A DNA stretch of 64,000 bases from Streptomyces sp. MST-110588 (lineage in GTDB: Bacteria > Actinomycetota > Actinomycetes > Streptomycetales > Streptomycetaceae): the NCBI RefSeq assembly GCF_022695595.1, contig NZ_CP074380.1, positions 7,282,501 through 7,346,500 of the forward strand, written 5' to 3'. Below the pieces are notes generated by a model. That model saw nothing but the letters and a program-made list of their open reading frames with translations, had not been told where the DNA came from and ran no database searches. Positions 17,053-24,911 of this stretch are shown piece after piece (position 1 is the stretch's first letter; the number at the start of each line of letters is the position of its first letter). A program made the position numbers and the translations under genes.

Positions 17053-18258
17053 ATGGCGTTGCTGCTGCTCAACCGCAGGCCCATCCTCCCGTGCCTGCCG
17101 GCCTGGCTGCCGCGGGAGTCCCTGATCGTCCTGACGGCGAAGTCCACCGTGACCCGGCCCTCGCACCGCCCGCCACGGGAGCTGTTCACCCGCCTGGAGG
17201 TCGTGGAGGACTACGCGTCGGCCGAGGTCGAGGAGCTGATCGACGCGCTCTGCGCCGACGGGGGCGTGGAACGGGTGATCACCACGGCGGAGATCGACGT
17301 GGTACGGGCGGCCCGCGCCAGGGAACGCCACGGCCTGCCCGGCCAGTCGGTGGCCGGTGCCCTGGCCTACCGGGACAAGTACCGGATGAAGGCGCTGGCG
17401 GCCCGGCACGGCATCGCGGTACCCCCCATGGCCCTGGTGCGCGACACCGGTGACCTGCTGTCCTTCACGGCCGTCCACGGCCTGCCGGTGGTGGTCAAAC
17501 CGGCGGACGGCGCGGGCTCGGTGGGGGTCCGGGTGCTGCGCGACCACCGCGCGGTGCGGGAGTGCGAGCTTCCCGGCGACGGCACCTGGCTGGCCGAACG
17601 ATTCGTCGACGGCGTGGTGTGCCACGTGGACGGGCTGATGGCCAAGGGCGAGGTGCTGCACGCCATCGCCTCGCGCTATCTGCACACCAACCTCGACACG
17701 GCGACGTACGGCGCCCCGAGCATCAGCGCCATGCTGGCCGCCTCGGACCCGCTGGCGGGCCGGCTGGCCGAGGCCGGCGCCGCCGTGGTCGCCGCGCTGC
17801 CCGCCGTGGACGAAGTGACCGCCTTCCACGCCGAGTTCTTCCACCCGCCGCACGGCGAACCGCTCCTGTGCGAGATCGCCTGCCGCCCCGGCGGCTGCGG
17901 CATCGTGGAGGCGTACGAGCTGGCGACCGGGGTCAACCTCTACGCCGCGCACCTGCGGGGCCAGGCGGGACTGCCGGTGGACGTACCGGACCGCGACGGC
18001 GCCCGTCCCCGGTACGGGTGGGGCTGGTTCCCGCCCCGGCGCGGCACGCTGCGGCGGCTGCCCGCCACCTGTCCGCTGCCCCGCACCCACCGCTTCGCCG
18101 CCTACGGCGAGGTGGGCACGTACTACCAAGGGCCGAGCTCCAGTACGGACAGCGTCGCCGAACTCCTCTTCCGGCTCGATGAGACCGAGGAGACCGAGGC
18201 GCGGCTGCGCGCGGTCGATGACTGGTGGTCGAGGGAGGTGCTGTGGGAGACCGGCTGA
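17053..18258 (+). CDS. pumK: ATP-grasp amide ligase PumK
   Basis: 401-residue ATP-grasp enzyme. The pre-ATP-grasp domain covers residues 1-105. Nucleotide-binding strands include LPVVVKPADGAGSVGVRVL (144-162), WLAERFVDGVVCHVDG, and the metal-binding end EPLLCEIACRPGGCGI. Such ligases activate a carboxylate as acyl-phosphate and join it to an amine. In the pseudouridimycin route the first amide joins glutamine to 5'-amino-pseudouridine and is assigned to PumK. ATG 17053 follows GGAGAGG. A 190 bp gap separates it from pumJ. Its 3' end overlaps the exporter start. The exact acyl substrate is inferred. Confidence 0.9.
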   Translation: MALLLLNRRPILPCLPAWLPRESLIVLTAKSTVTRPSHRPPRELFTRLEVVEDYASAEVEELIDALCADGGVERVITTAEIDVVRAARARERHGLPGQSVAGALAYRDKYRMKALAARHGIAVPPMALVRDTGDLLSFTAVHGLPVVVKPADGAGSVGVRVLRDHRAVRECELPGDGTWLAERFVDGVVCHVDGLMAKGEVLHAIASRYLHTNLDTATYGAPSISAMLAASDPLAGRLAEAGAAVVAALPAVDEVTAFHAEFFHPPHGEPLLCEIACRPGGCGIVEAYELATGVNLYAAHLRGQAGLPVDVPDRDGARPRYGWGWFPPRRGTLRRLPATCPLPRTHRFAAYGEVGTYYQGPSSSTDSVAELLFRLDETEETEARLRAVDDWWSREVLWETG

Positions 18259-19592
18259 CCTCGGGTACGGAAGGTACGGGCGGTACGGGAGCCGTGCACG
18301 GCGCGGGCCGGGCGCCCGGCGATCCGCCGCCCCGCCCTGTGGCACGCACCGGGGCCTTCATGACGGCGATGGTCGTGGACGCCGTGGGCAGCGGCGTGTG
18401 GATCACCTTCTCCCTGCTGTACTTCACCTACGGGCAGGGCATGGCCCTGACCACCGCCGGCTCCGCGCTGAGCACGGGAGCGCTGGCCGCGCTGCTGGCC
18501 GGCGGGCTGGCCGTCGGAGTGATCACGGACCGGATGGGCCCGTTCCCGGCCGCGACGCTCAGTTGCGCGCTGCGCGCGGCCGGCTTTCCCTGCTACCTGC
18601 TGGCCGATACCCCGGTGACGGTCGCCGCCACCGCGTTCGCCATCAGCTTCGGCGACCGGCTCTACTGGGCGGCGCACGCGGGCCTGGTCGACAGCGTCAC
18701 CGCCACCCAGCAGGCGCAGCGCGGCCTGTTCGCCCTGATGAACTCGCTGCGCAACGTGGGCCTGGGGGTGGGCGCGCTGGCCGTCGCCCTGGGCGCCTCC
18801 TTTCAGGACGCCGGCGGCGCCGCGCTGTGGCACGCCGTCCCGGTGGCCAACGCGGTGAGCTTCGCCGTCGCCGGGGTGATGTTCCGGTGGGTGGGCCGGC
18901 CCCTGCGGCAGGCGCCCGTACCCGGGAAGGACGCGGGAGAGGGGGAGGGGGCCTCCTACCGCGCCGTCCTGGCCAACCGCCGGTTCCTCGCCTTCACCGG
19001 GGCCACCTTGTCGATCACCCTCTCCAGCGTCGCCTTCGACTCGGTCCTGCCCGTCTACCTCCGGTCGCTTGGGATGCCGCTGTGGATGCCACCGGTGGCG
19101 TACGTGCTCTCCTGCGTGGCGATCCCGGCGTTCCAGCCCCTGGCCCTGTGGCTGGGCCGCCGGCACCGGCCGATGCGGCTGATGGCGCTGGCCGCCGTGC
19201 TCGTCGCGGTCGCGCTGGCGTCCCTGGTGCCGCTCGGCCGGTTCGACCGGGCCGGCGGCACGGTCTGCGTCGCGCTGGCCGTCGTGGTGTTCAGCCTGGG
19301 CGAGGCGGTGTTCGGGGCGGTCGCCATGACCATCGTGCTGTCGTTCGCCACCCGGCAGGACGCCGGCCGCTACAGCGCCCTGTACCAACTCGCGTGGGGA
19401 CTGTCGGGGGCGCTGGGCCCCGGGGTGCACACGCTGCTGCTGTCGGCGTCGGGCAGCGCGCCGTGGACCGTGATGGCGTGCGCGCTGCTCGTGGGCGCCG
19501 CCGTCTATCTCAGGCTCGCCAGGACGACACCGTACGCATCCGTACCTCAGCCGTGCGCCGGCGATCCGGCCGGCCGGAAGGGAGAGCCATGA
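18243..19592 (+). CDS. pumL: MFS transporter PumL, candidate product exporter
   Basis: 449-residue major facilitator protein with about twelve hydrophobic segments starting near residue 40 (GAFMTAMVVDAVGSGVWITF). An MFS loop-2-like segment GVITDRMGP lies near residue 93. GTG 18243 is preceded by GGGAGG and lies within the 3' end of pumK, and the stop overlaps pumM by four bases (ATGA), so it is locked into the operon. Placement between the two ligases and family membership suggest export of the finished C-nucleoside and self-protection. Substrate not shown by sequence. Confidence 0.9.
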   Translation: MGDRLTSGTEGTGGTGAVHGAGRAPGDPPPRPVARTGAFMTAMVVDAVGSGVWITFSLLYFTYGQGMALTTAGSALSTGALAALLAGGLAVGVITDRMGPFPAATLSCALRAAGFPCYLLADTPVTVAATAFAISFGDRLYWAAHAGLVDSVTATQQAQRGLFALMNSLRNVGLGVGALAVALGASFQDAGGAALWHAVPVANAVSFAVAGVMFRWVGRPLRQAPVPGKDAGEGEGASYRAVLANRRFLAFTGATLSITLSSVAFDSVLPVYLRSLGMPLWMPPVAYVLSCVAIPAFQPLALWLGRRHRPMRLMALAAVLVAVALASLVPLGRFDRAGGTVCVALAVVVFSLGEAVFGAVAMTIVLSFATRQDAGRYSALYQLAWGLSGALGPGVHTLLLSASGSAPWTVMACALLVGAAVYLRLARTTPYASVPQPCAGDPAGRKGEP

Positions 19593-21175
19593 CCAGCACC
19601 ACCGGGCAGGAGGACGCCGCCGCGCAGACCGCCGTCGGGCAGGATGCCGCCGCCGAGGAGGCCGGCATCGTCCGCACCGTGAACCAGGCGCTGCGGCGCC
19701 TGTGGTCCGGCCGTGGTGTGCTGCTCCTGCTCGACGACTTCGACCACCGGGCCACCTCGCTCGTCGGCGAACTGCGGGCCTGCGGCGCGCGGGTGGAAGC
19801 GGTGCTCTCCCGCACCGGCCCGGGGCCCGGGGCGCCCGCCGTCCCGCACAGCCGGCGGTGCCGGGAATCCGGCCCGGAGATGACCCGGCCCGAGTTCGAG
19901 GCATGGCTGCGCACCCCCTCACAGGAGGTACGGCGGTGGCTGGACGGGCTGGACCCCGGGCGGCGGTGGCTGGCGCTGGGCACGCCCCGCACCGGGGTCG
20001 CCGAGTTCCTCGGGCGGCAGGTGTACGGGTGGCGGCGGCCCGAATGGGCCGCCGTGGAGGACAAGACCACGATCGACCGGCTGTGGGCCGCCGCCGGGGT
20101 GGCGGCACCGCCCCATGTCGTCGTCGCGGCCGAGGAGTTGCGGCGCGGTCCGCAGGGAGCCGGGCCGCAGGGAGCCGGGCCGCTAGGGGCCGGGCCGCAA
20201 GGGACCGGCAACGGCATTGGCCTCGGCATCGGCATCGGCATCGGGGAGATCGCCGGTCCGGCCGGTGTCGTGGTCGCCGCCGACTCCACCCGCGGCCATG
20301 TCGGGGACTCACTCGGGCTGCGCTGGGTCCCGGACCCGGGCGACCCGGACAGGTTCCAGGAGTCCGTACGCGACCTGGCCGGCCGGGCCGACCGGGTGCG
20401 GATCGCCCGCTTCGCGGACGGCGTGCCGTGCAGCGTGCTCGGCATGGCGCTGCCCGACGGCATCGCGGTGTTCTCACCGATCGAGATCGTCACCCTGGGC
20501 GACCCGGAGACCGGCCGGCTGCTGTTCTGCGGGTCCTCCACCCACTGGCGGCCGGGCCCGGCGGCCGTACGCGACATGCGGGACGCCACGCGGCGCGCGG
20601 GCCGGGAACTGGTCCGTACCACCGGCTACCGCGGTATCTTCAGCGTGGACGGCCTGCTGACCCCCGACGGCTTCACGGCCACCGAACTCAACCCCCGGCA
20701 CGCCTCCGGACTCGGCCTGCGGGCCGCGCTGCCGGATTTCCCGGTCTACCTGTTCAACCGGGCGGTGCAGGAGGAACTTCCCGGGCTGGAGGGCATCGGC
20801 AGCGCCGCGCTCGAACGGGTCGTGCGCCGTGCGGTGGCGGCGGCGCCGTCGTACTCGCTGACGGTACCCGTGGCACGTACCGGCCCTGCGGACGGCTTTG
20901 CGGACGGCCCCGCGCGGCTGCGGCACGACGGGTCGGTGATCGACTACCGCACGGCGGACGGCGTCGCCGTGGTGACCGCCGTCTCGCCCCCCGCGCCCGG
21001 CCACCGGGCCGGGCCCGCCTGCGCCGCCCTCGCCGCCCACCTGGGCGACCCCGGGCTGCGTTCCTTTCCGCTGGGTTCCGGGGCGGCGGGCGGGGCCCGG
21101 GAGCCCCGCCGTACGCGTAGCGGACACCGGAGCGCGGCGGCGCCCAGGCCCCCGAGCGCCCAGGCGCACCCATGA
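19589..21175 (+). CDS. pumM: ATP-grasp amide ligase PumM
   Basis: 528-residue second ATP-grasp ligase of the cluster. The ATP-grasp core spans about residues 150-400: VEDKTTIDRLWAAAGVAAPP, GPAGVVVAADSTRGHVGDSL, the strand RIARFADGVPCSVLGMALP, and the metal site FTATELNPRHASGLG. A low-complexity Gly-Pro-Gln-Gly-Ala repeat followed by alternating Gly-Ile sits at about residues 187-222, inside the fold. In the pseudouridimycin route the second amide attaches guanidinoacetate to the Gln amine and is assigned to PumM. ATG 19589 overlaps the exporter stop. The C-terminal 40 residues are disordered. Substrate inferred from context. Confidence 0.87.
   Translation: MTSTTGQEDAAAQTAVGQDAAAEEAGIVRTVNQALRRLWSGRGVLLLLDDFDHRATSLVGELRACGARVEAVLSRTGPGPGAPAVPHSRRCRESGPEMTRPEFEAWLRTPSQEVRRWLDGLDPGRRWLALGTPRTGVAEFLGRQVYGWRRPEWAAVEDKTTIDRLWAAAGVAAPPHVVVAAEELRRGPQGAGPQGAGPLGAGPQGTGNGIGLGIGIGIGEIAGPAGVVVAADSTRGHVGDSLGLRWVPDPGDPDRFQESVRDLAGRADRVRIARFADGVPCSVLGMALPDGIAVFSPIEIVTLGDPETGRLLFCGSSTHWRPGPAAVRDMRDATRRAGRELVRTTGYRGIFSVDGLLTPDGFTATELNPRHASGLGLRAALPDFPVYLFNRAVQEELPGLEGIGSAALERVVRRAVAAAPSYSLTVPVARTGPADGFADGPARLRHDGSVIDYRTADGVAVVTAVSPPAPGHRAGPACAALAAHLGDPGLRSFPLGSGAAGGAREPRRTRSGHRSAAAPRPPSAQAHP
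20147..20206 (+). repeat. Four-copy 15-bp repeat inside pumM
   Basis: Four in-frame near-copies of GGGCCGCAGGGAGCC encode Gly-Pro-Gln-Gly-Ala units, followed directly by a GGCATC-rich microsatellite (Gly-Ile repeats). Copy-number change would alter a loop of the ligase without breaking frame. Confidence 0.8.
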
Positions 21176-21232
21176 CCGAACCGAAGCACCCGAGCACCCG
21201 AGCACCGAAGCGCAAGAGAAAGGGCGTGCACC

Positions 21233-22399
21233 ATGAGCCGACCGGCGAACCTGGTCAATTCCTGGAACGAGTGGGACCCGCTGCGTGAGATCGTCGTCGG
21301 GATCGCCGACAACGCCTGCTTCGAGCCGGCCGAGCCCGGCCACCGGCCGCAGATGCGCACCCCGGACGGCGGCAGCGCCCCCTTCCCCACCGGGCCCAAG
21401 CCGGCCGAGATGACCGACCGTGCCAACGAGCAGCTCGACGGCCTGGTGAGGCTGCTGGAGTCGCAGGGCGTCACCGTCCGCAGGCCCGTGGCGCCCGACC
21501 TGGCGAGCCCGGTGCGTACGCCGGACTTCGCGGTGGACAACCAGTACTGCGTGGTGTGTCCCCGGGACGTCATGATCACGCTCGGCAACGAGATCGTCGA
21601 GGCCACGATGTCGCGCCGCGCCCGGTACTTCGAGTACCGGGCCTACCGGGAACTGGTCTACTCGTACTGGAACAACGACCCCGGCATGGTGTGGACCGTG
21701 GCGCCCAAGCCGTCGATGGCCGACTCCATGTACCGCCAGGAGTTCTGGGAGTGGCCGCTGGAGGAGCGGCACCGCCGGATGCACTCCTCGGAGTTCTGCG
21801 TCACCCAGGACGAGGTGGTCTTCGACGCCGCCGACATCAGCCGGTTCGGCCGCGACATCGTCGTACAGGAGTCGATGACCACCAACCGGCAGGGCATCCA
21901 CTGGCTCAAGCGCCATCTGGAGCCGCGCGGTTTCCGGGTCCACCCGGTGCACTTCCCGCTCGACTTCTTCCCCTCGCACATCGACTGCACCTTCGTGCCG
22001 CTGCGGCCGGGACTGGTGCTGACCAACCCGGAACGGCCGCTGCGCGAGGGCGAGGAGCAGATGTTCCTGCGCAACGGCTGGGAGCTGGTCGACGTGCCCC
22101 AGCCGAAGTCCACCAATGACGAGATGCCCCGGTACTGCCAGTCCTCCAAGTGGCTGTCGATGAACGTGCTGAGCATCTCCCCGACGAAGGTGGTGTGCGA
22201 GGAGCAGGAGAAGCCGCTGCAGGACCTGCTCGACAAGCTCGGGTTCGAGGTCTTCCCCGTGCCCTTCCGCGATGTCTTCGAGTACGGCGGATCGCTGCAC
22301 TGCGCCACCTGGGACGTCAACCGGGAGGGGACGGCCGAGGACTACTTCCCCGTCAACGACTACCGGCCGCTCGCCGAAGGCCCGCGCACCCTGGAGTGA
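21233..22399 (+). CDS. pumN: Glycine amidinotransferase PumN
   Basis: 388-residue member of the arginine:glycine amidinotransferase family, closest in look to bacterial secondary-metabolism members such as StrB1. It would transfer the amidino group of arginine to glycine, giving guanidinoacetate. The fold opens VNSWNEWDPLREIVVG. Catalytic elements are VVFDAADISRFGRDI (Asp), HFPLDFFPSHIDCTFVPL (His) and Cys357 in GGSLHCATWD near the C-terminus. In the pseudouridimycin pathway guanidinoacetate becomes the N-terminal formamidinyl-glycine. ATG 21233 lies 57 bp after pumM, and a strong hairpin follows the stop. It is the last gene of the cluster on this strand. Confidence 0.94.
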   Translation: MSRPANLVNSWNEWDPLREIVVGIADNACFEPAEPGHRPQMRTPDGGSAPFPTGPKPAEMTDRANEQLDGLVRLLESQGVTVRRPVAPDLASPVRTPDFAVDNQYCVVCPRDVMITLGNEIVEATMSRRARYFEYRAYRELVYSYWNNDPGMVWTVAPKPSMADSMYRQEFWEWPLEERHRRMHSSEFCVTQDEVVFDAADISRFGRDIVVQESMTTNRQGIHWLKRHLEPRGFRVHPVHFPLDFFPSHIDCTFVPLRPGLVLTNPERPLREGEEQMFLRNGWELVDVPQPKSTNDEMPRYCQSSKWLSMNVLSISPTKVVCEEQEKPLQDLLDKLGFEVFPVPFRDVFEYGGSLHCATWDVNREGTAEDYFPVNDYRPLAEGPRTLE

Positions 22400-22410
22400 G
22401 GGGCGGGCCC

Positions 22411-22448
22411 GGCAGGCGGGGCCGGTGTCCCGTCCGGCCCCGCCCGCC
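22411..22448 (+). terminator. Hairpin terminator at the end of the pum operon
   Basis: Arms 22411-22425 and 22434-22448 pair over 15 bases with one mismatch and an 8-base loop, starting 12 bases after the amidinotransferase stop. It separates that gene from the convergent nucleotidyltransferase-like gene. Confidence 0.7.
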
Positions 22449-22474
22449 GGTGTCCCGCCCTCACCGCCCGCCGC

Positions 22475-23089
22475 CTACGGGCGGGCGGCGTACCACCGGT
22501 CGAACTCCTCGGCGGTGGTGACCCGGCCGTCCAGCACCGCCCGGTAGACCTCGTAACTGGGCACCCGCTCGGCGCCGGACCGTGCGGCCAGTACCTGCTT
22601 GATCCGCAGGATGTGCGCGCGGTGGGCGTCCGTCAGCCGCGGCGGCAGCGTACGGACGTGCGCCAGGTCGGGCTGGCGGTCGGGCTCGTCCACGAACCAG
22701 ATGTCCAAGGTCCACTCCCGCCCGGCCGCGGAGCGGTAGTCGACCTTGAGGTACAGCCCGTCGGGGTAGGCGGGGTCGGTGTTCCAGTGCCCGGTGTCGT
22801 CGCGGAAGCACACCTGCCGTACGCGGTCGTGCACCGCGAGGCGGGCGCCGGTGCCGGCCACCGCCTGCTTCGTACGGTCCGTCAGTTGCGGGCAGACCAC
22901 CGTGATGTCCAGGTCCGGGACCACCATCAGTCCCAGTGCCGCGCTCCCCACCCGGACGGCCTCGCCGTGCTCCGACAGCAGCTCCGGGAGCCCGAGATCG
23001 GCACCGACCGCGTCGGCCTCGGCCTGCAGCTCCGCCTGTCGTGCCGCCAGGTGCTCCTCGTTCAGCTCACTGTCCACCGACGCGTTCAC
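22475..23089 (-). CDS. Nucleotidyltransferase-like protein of unknown role
   Basis: 204-residue protein with features of the nucleotidyltransferase fold. RVGSAALGLMVVPDLDITVV gives a GSxxxG-type loop followed by a D-x-D pair as in MNT/aminoglycoside-type transferases, and LYLKVDYRSAAGREWTLDIW offers a third acidic residue (WTLDIWF). The first 35 residues are helical. GTG 23089 follows AAGGGAAG. It converges on the amidinotransferase gene at the right edge of the pum-type cluster. It may be an unrelated neighbour or a modifying/resistance function, and no evidence decides. The substrate is unknown. Confidence 0.75.
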   Translation of the reverse strand: MNASVDSELNEEHLAARQAELQAEADAVGADLGLPELLSEHGEAVRVGSAALGLMVVPDLDITVVCPQLTDRTKQAVAGTGARLAVHDRVRQVCFRDDTGHWNTDPAYPDGLYLKVDYRSAAGREWTLDIWFVDEPDRQPDLAHVRTLPPRLTDAHRAHILRIKQVLAARSGAERVPSYEVYRAVLDGRVTTAEEFDRWYAARP

Positions 23090-23212
23090 ACGCTTCCCTT
23101 CCTTGGTGCCTCACGGGTGATCCGACCGGTCCGTTGTACACGAAGCCGTGGAGTCGGCATGATCATCAATGATGACCGGTGGTCGGTTACGGGGCGGAAA
23201 GAGGGCAGGGAC

Positions 23213-23680
23213 GTGAACGGGGCGGACGGTCTGACGGTGCTGGAGGAGGGGACGTACGTCCTGCGCAACGTGGGCAGCGGTCTGCTGCTGGAGGTCGAGG
23301 GCGGTCGCAAGGGCAGCGGGGCCAACGTACGGCAGGGCAAGGAGGACGGGTCGGCGGCGCAGTTGTGGCGGGTGACCGAGGTGCACCCCGGGAGCGCGCT
23401 GCGGCACCTGACCAACGTGGGCAGCGGCAAGCGCCTGGACGTCGCCGGCGCCTCCACCGAGAACGGCGCCAACGTGCAGCAGTGGAAGGCCAACAACTAC
23501 GGGGCGCAAGAGTGGCTGTGCGAGCAGCACGTCGAGGCGCCCGGCACCTTCACGCTGATCAGCTACGTCAGTGGTCTGCTGCTGGAGGTCGCCGAGGACA
23601 GCACGGAGCACGGCGCCAACGTGCAGCAGTGGGAGGACCGCGACACCCCGGGGCAGTGGTGGACGCTCGAACGGCGCTAG
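23213..23680 (+). CDS. RICIN (beta-trefoil) lectin-domain protein
   Basis: 155-residue protein built almost wholly of one ricin-B-type beta-trefoil. Three repeats carry the hallmark VGSGLLLEVEGGRKGSGANV / AQLW, VGSGKRLDVAGASTENGANV / AQEW and VSGLLLEVAEDSTEHGANV / GQWW. The QxW-type ends are typical of carbohydrate-binding trefoils. There is no signal peptide and no attached enzyme domain, so it is probably cytosolic or exported by an unknown route. GTG 23213 has a strong GAGGGCAGGGA. An ATG at 23159 would add 18 residues. It precedes the GH18 gene and the two may act on related glycans, but that is inference. Confidence 0.85.
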   Translation: MNGADGLTVLEEGTYVLRNVGSGLLLEVEGGRKGSGANVRQGKEDGSAAQLWRVTEVHPGSALRHLTNVGSGKRLDVAGASTENGANVQQWKANNYGAQEWLCEQHVEAPGTFTLISYVSGLLLEVAEDSTEHGANVQQWEDRDTPGQWWTLERR

Positions 23681-23715
23681 CGGGGCGGAAGCGGCGGTAA
23701 CCGGGCCGGATCGGT

Positions 23716-23775
23716 GCGGTGGCGGGCACGGGACGGCGCGGTGGCGGGCACGGGACGGCGCGGTGGCGGGTACGG
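23716..23775. repeat. 22-bp tandem repeat upstream of the GH18 gene
   Basis: About 2.7 copies of a 22-bp GC-rich unit (core GCGGTGGCGGGCACGGGACG at 23716, 23738 and 23760) fill the gap between the lectin gene stop and the GH18 start. No dyad symmetry was seen, so it is more likely slippage-derived than an operator array. Confidence 0.8.
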
Positions 23776-23831
23776 AGCCGTTCGGCCGAACCGGCACGGC
23801 GCCCCGGCGCCACCCGCGTCAAGCTCGGGGA

Positions 23832-24911
23832 ATGGATCACGCACCAGCTTTCCCGGTACGGATCGGGCTCACGCTCCTGCTGGCCGCGACGGCCCTCCTC
23901 ACGGGCCCGTCGGCCGCCACCGCCTCGGCCGGCGCCCCGGGCCCGAGGGCGGACGACCCGGGGCGTACGGTATCGGCCTGGCTGCCCTACTGGGGCGACA
24001 CCCAGGGCGCCTACCGCGACGCCGTCGACCACGCCGCGCAGCTCCACACCGTCAGCCCCTTCTGGTACCAGGCGGACTCCGGAACGTTGATCAAAAGCTG
24101 GCCCGGCGCGGCGGACAAGGCCGTCGTCGACGGGCTGCACGCGGCCGGCATCAAGGTCGTGCCCACCGTCACCGAGTCGCTGGACGCCGCCACGATGGGC
24201 CCGCTGCTGGGCGATGCGCAGCGCCGCGCGGCGCACGTGGACGCGCTGATGAAGGTGGTGGCGAGCGCCTCCTACGACGGCCTGGACCTGGACTACGAGA
24301 GGATGGCCGCCACCGGCGACACCGCCCAGCGCGAGCGCGTACGGACCGGGTACAACGCGATGACCACGGAGCTGTGCGGGCGGCTGCACGCCCAGAAGAA
24401 GAGCTGCGTGGTCACGGTGATGGCGCGTACCGAAGCCGGCGGCGCGTACGACTATCCGCATCTGGGCAGGACGGCCGACCGGATGCGCATCATGGGGTAC
24501 GACCTGCACTGGGCGGGCGGCCCGCCCGGTCCGCTGTCCTCGGTCGGCTGGTACGGCGACTTCCTGCGGTACGCCACCGGCAGCGTCCCGCGCGAGAAGA
24601 TCGAGGTCGCCTTCCCCGGCTACGGGTGGGACTGGACGGCCGGCTCCACCGCCCGGGCCCAGCATGTGACCTGGAAGGATGCCGAGGCGCTGCGCAAGAG
24701 CAAGGGCATCGCCTACCAGTTCGACGAGAGCTCCGGTACGCCGCACTTCACGTACACCGAGGGCGGCGCCCGGCACGAGGTCTGGTACCAGGACGCGCGG
24801 GGCGTCACCGCCCATCTCGCGGTGCTGAAGAAGTACGGCGTGCGGAACACCGGCCTATGGGCGCTGGCGTTCGAGGACCCGGCGTTCTGGAACGCTCTGC
24901 GCGGCCAGTAG
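23832..24911 (+). CDS. Secreted glycoside hydrolase family 18 protein
   Basis: 359-residue GH18 (chitinase/spore-cortex-lytic YaaH-like) enzyme. A signal peptide spans residues 1-33 (VRIGLTLLLAATALLTGPSA...ASA). The active-site strand YDGLDLDYE (148-156) keeps the DxxDxDxE signature with Glu156 as catalytic acid. SAWLPYWG and MGYDLHWAGGPPGP are further GH18 marks. It lacks LysM or carbohydrate-binding domains. The best-known relatives cleave chitin or peptidoglycan-type amino sugars. ATG 23832 was chosen for the signal peptide. The 3' end overlaps the convergent XRE regulator gene by 57 bases, an unusual antisense overlap. Confidence 0.92.
   Translation: MDHAPAFPVRIGLTLLLAATALLTGPSAATASAGAPGPRADDPGRTVSAWLPYWGDTQGAYRDAVDHAAQLHTVSPFWYQADSGTLIKSWPGAADKAVVDGLHAAGIKVVPTVTESLDAATMGPLLGDAQRRAAHVDALMKVVASASYDGLDLDYERMAATGDTAQRERVRTGYNAMTTELCGRLHAQKKSCVVTVMARTEAGGAYDYPHLGRTADRMRIMGYDLHWAGGPPGPLSSVGWYGDFLRYATGSVPREKIEVAFPGYGWDWTAGSTARAQHVTWKDAEALRKSKGIAYQFDESSGTPHFTYTEGGARHEVWYQDARGVTAHLAVLKKYGVRNTGLWALAFEDPAFWNALRGQ

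Noticed and set aside
23716..23775. Tandem repeats as a CRISPR array
   Set aside because: Units are directly contiguous with no unique spacers.
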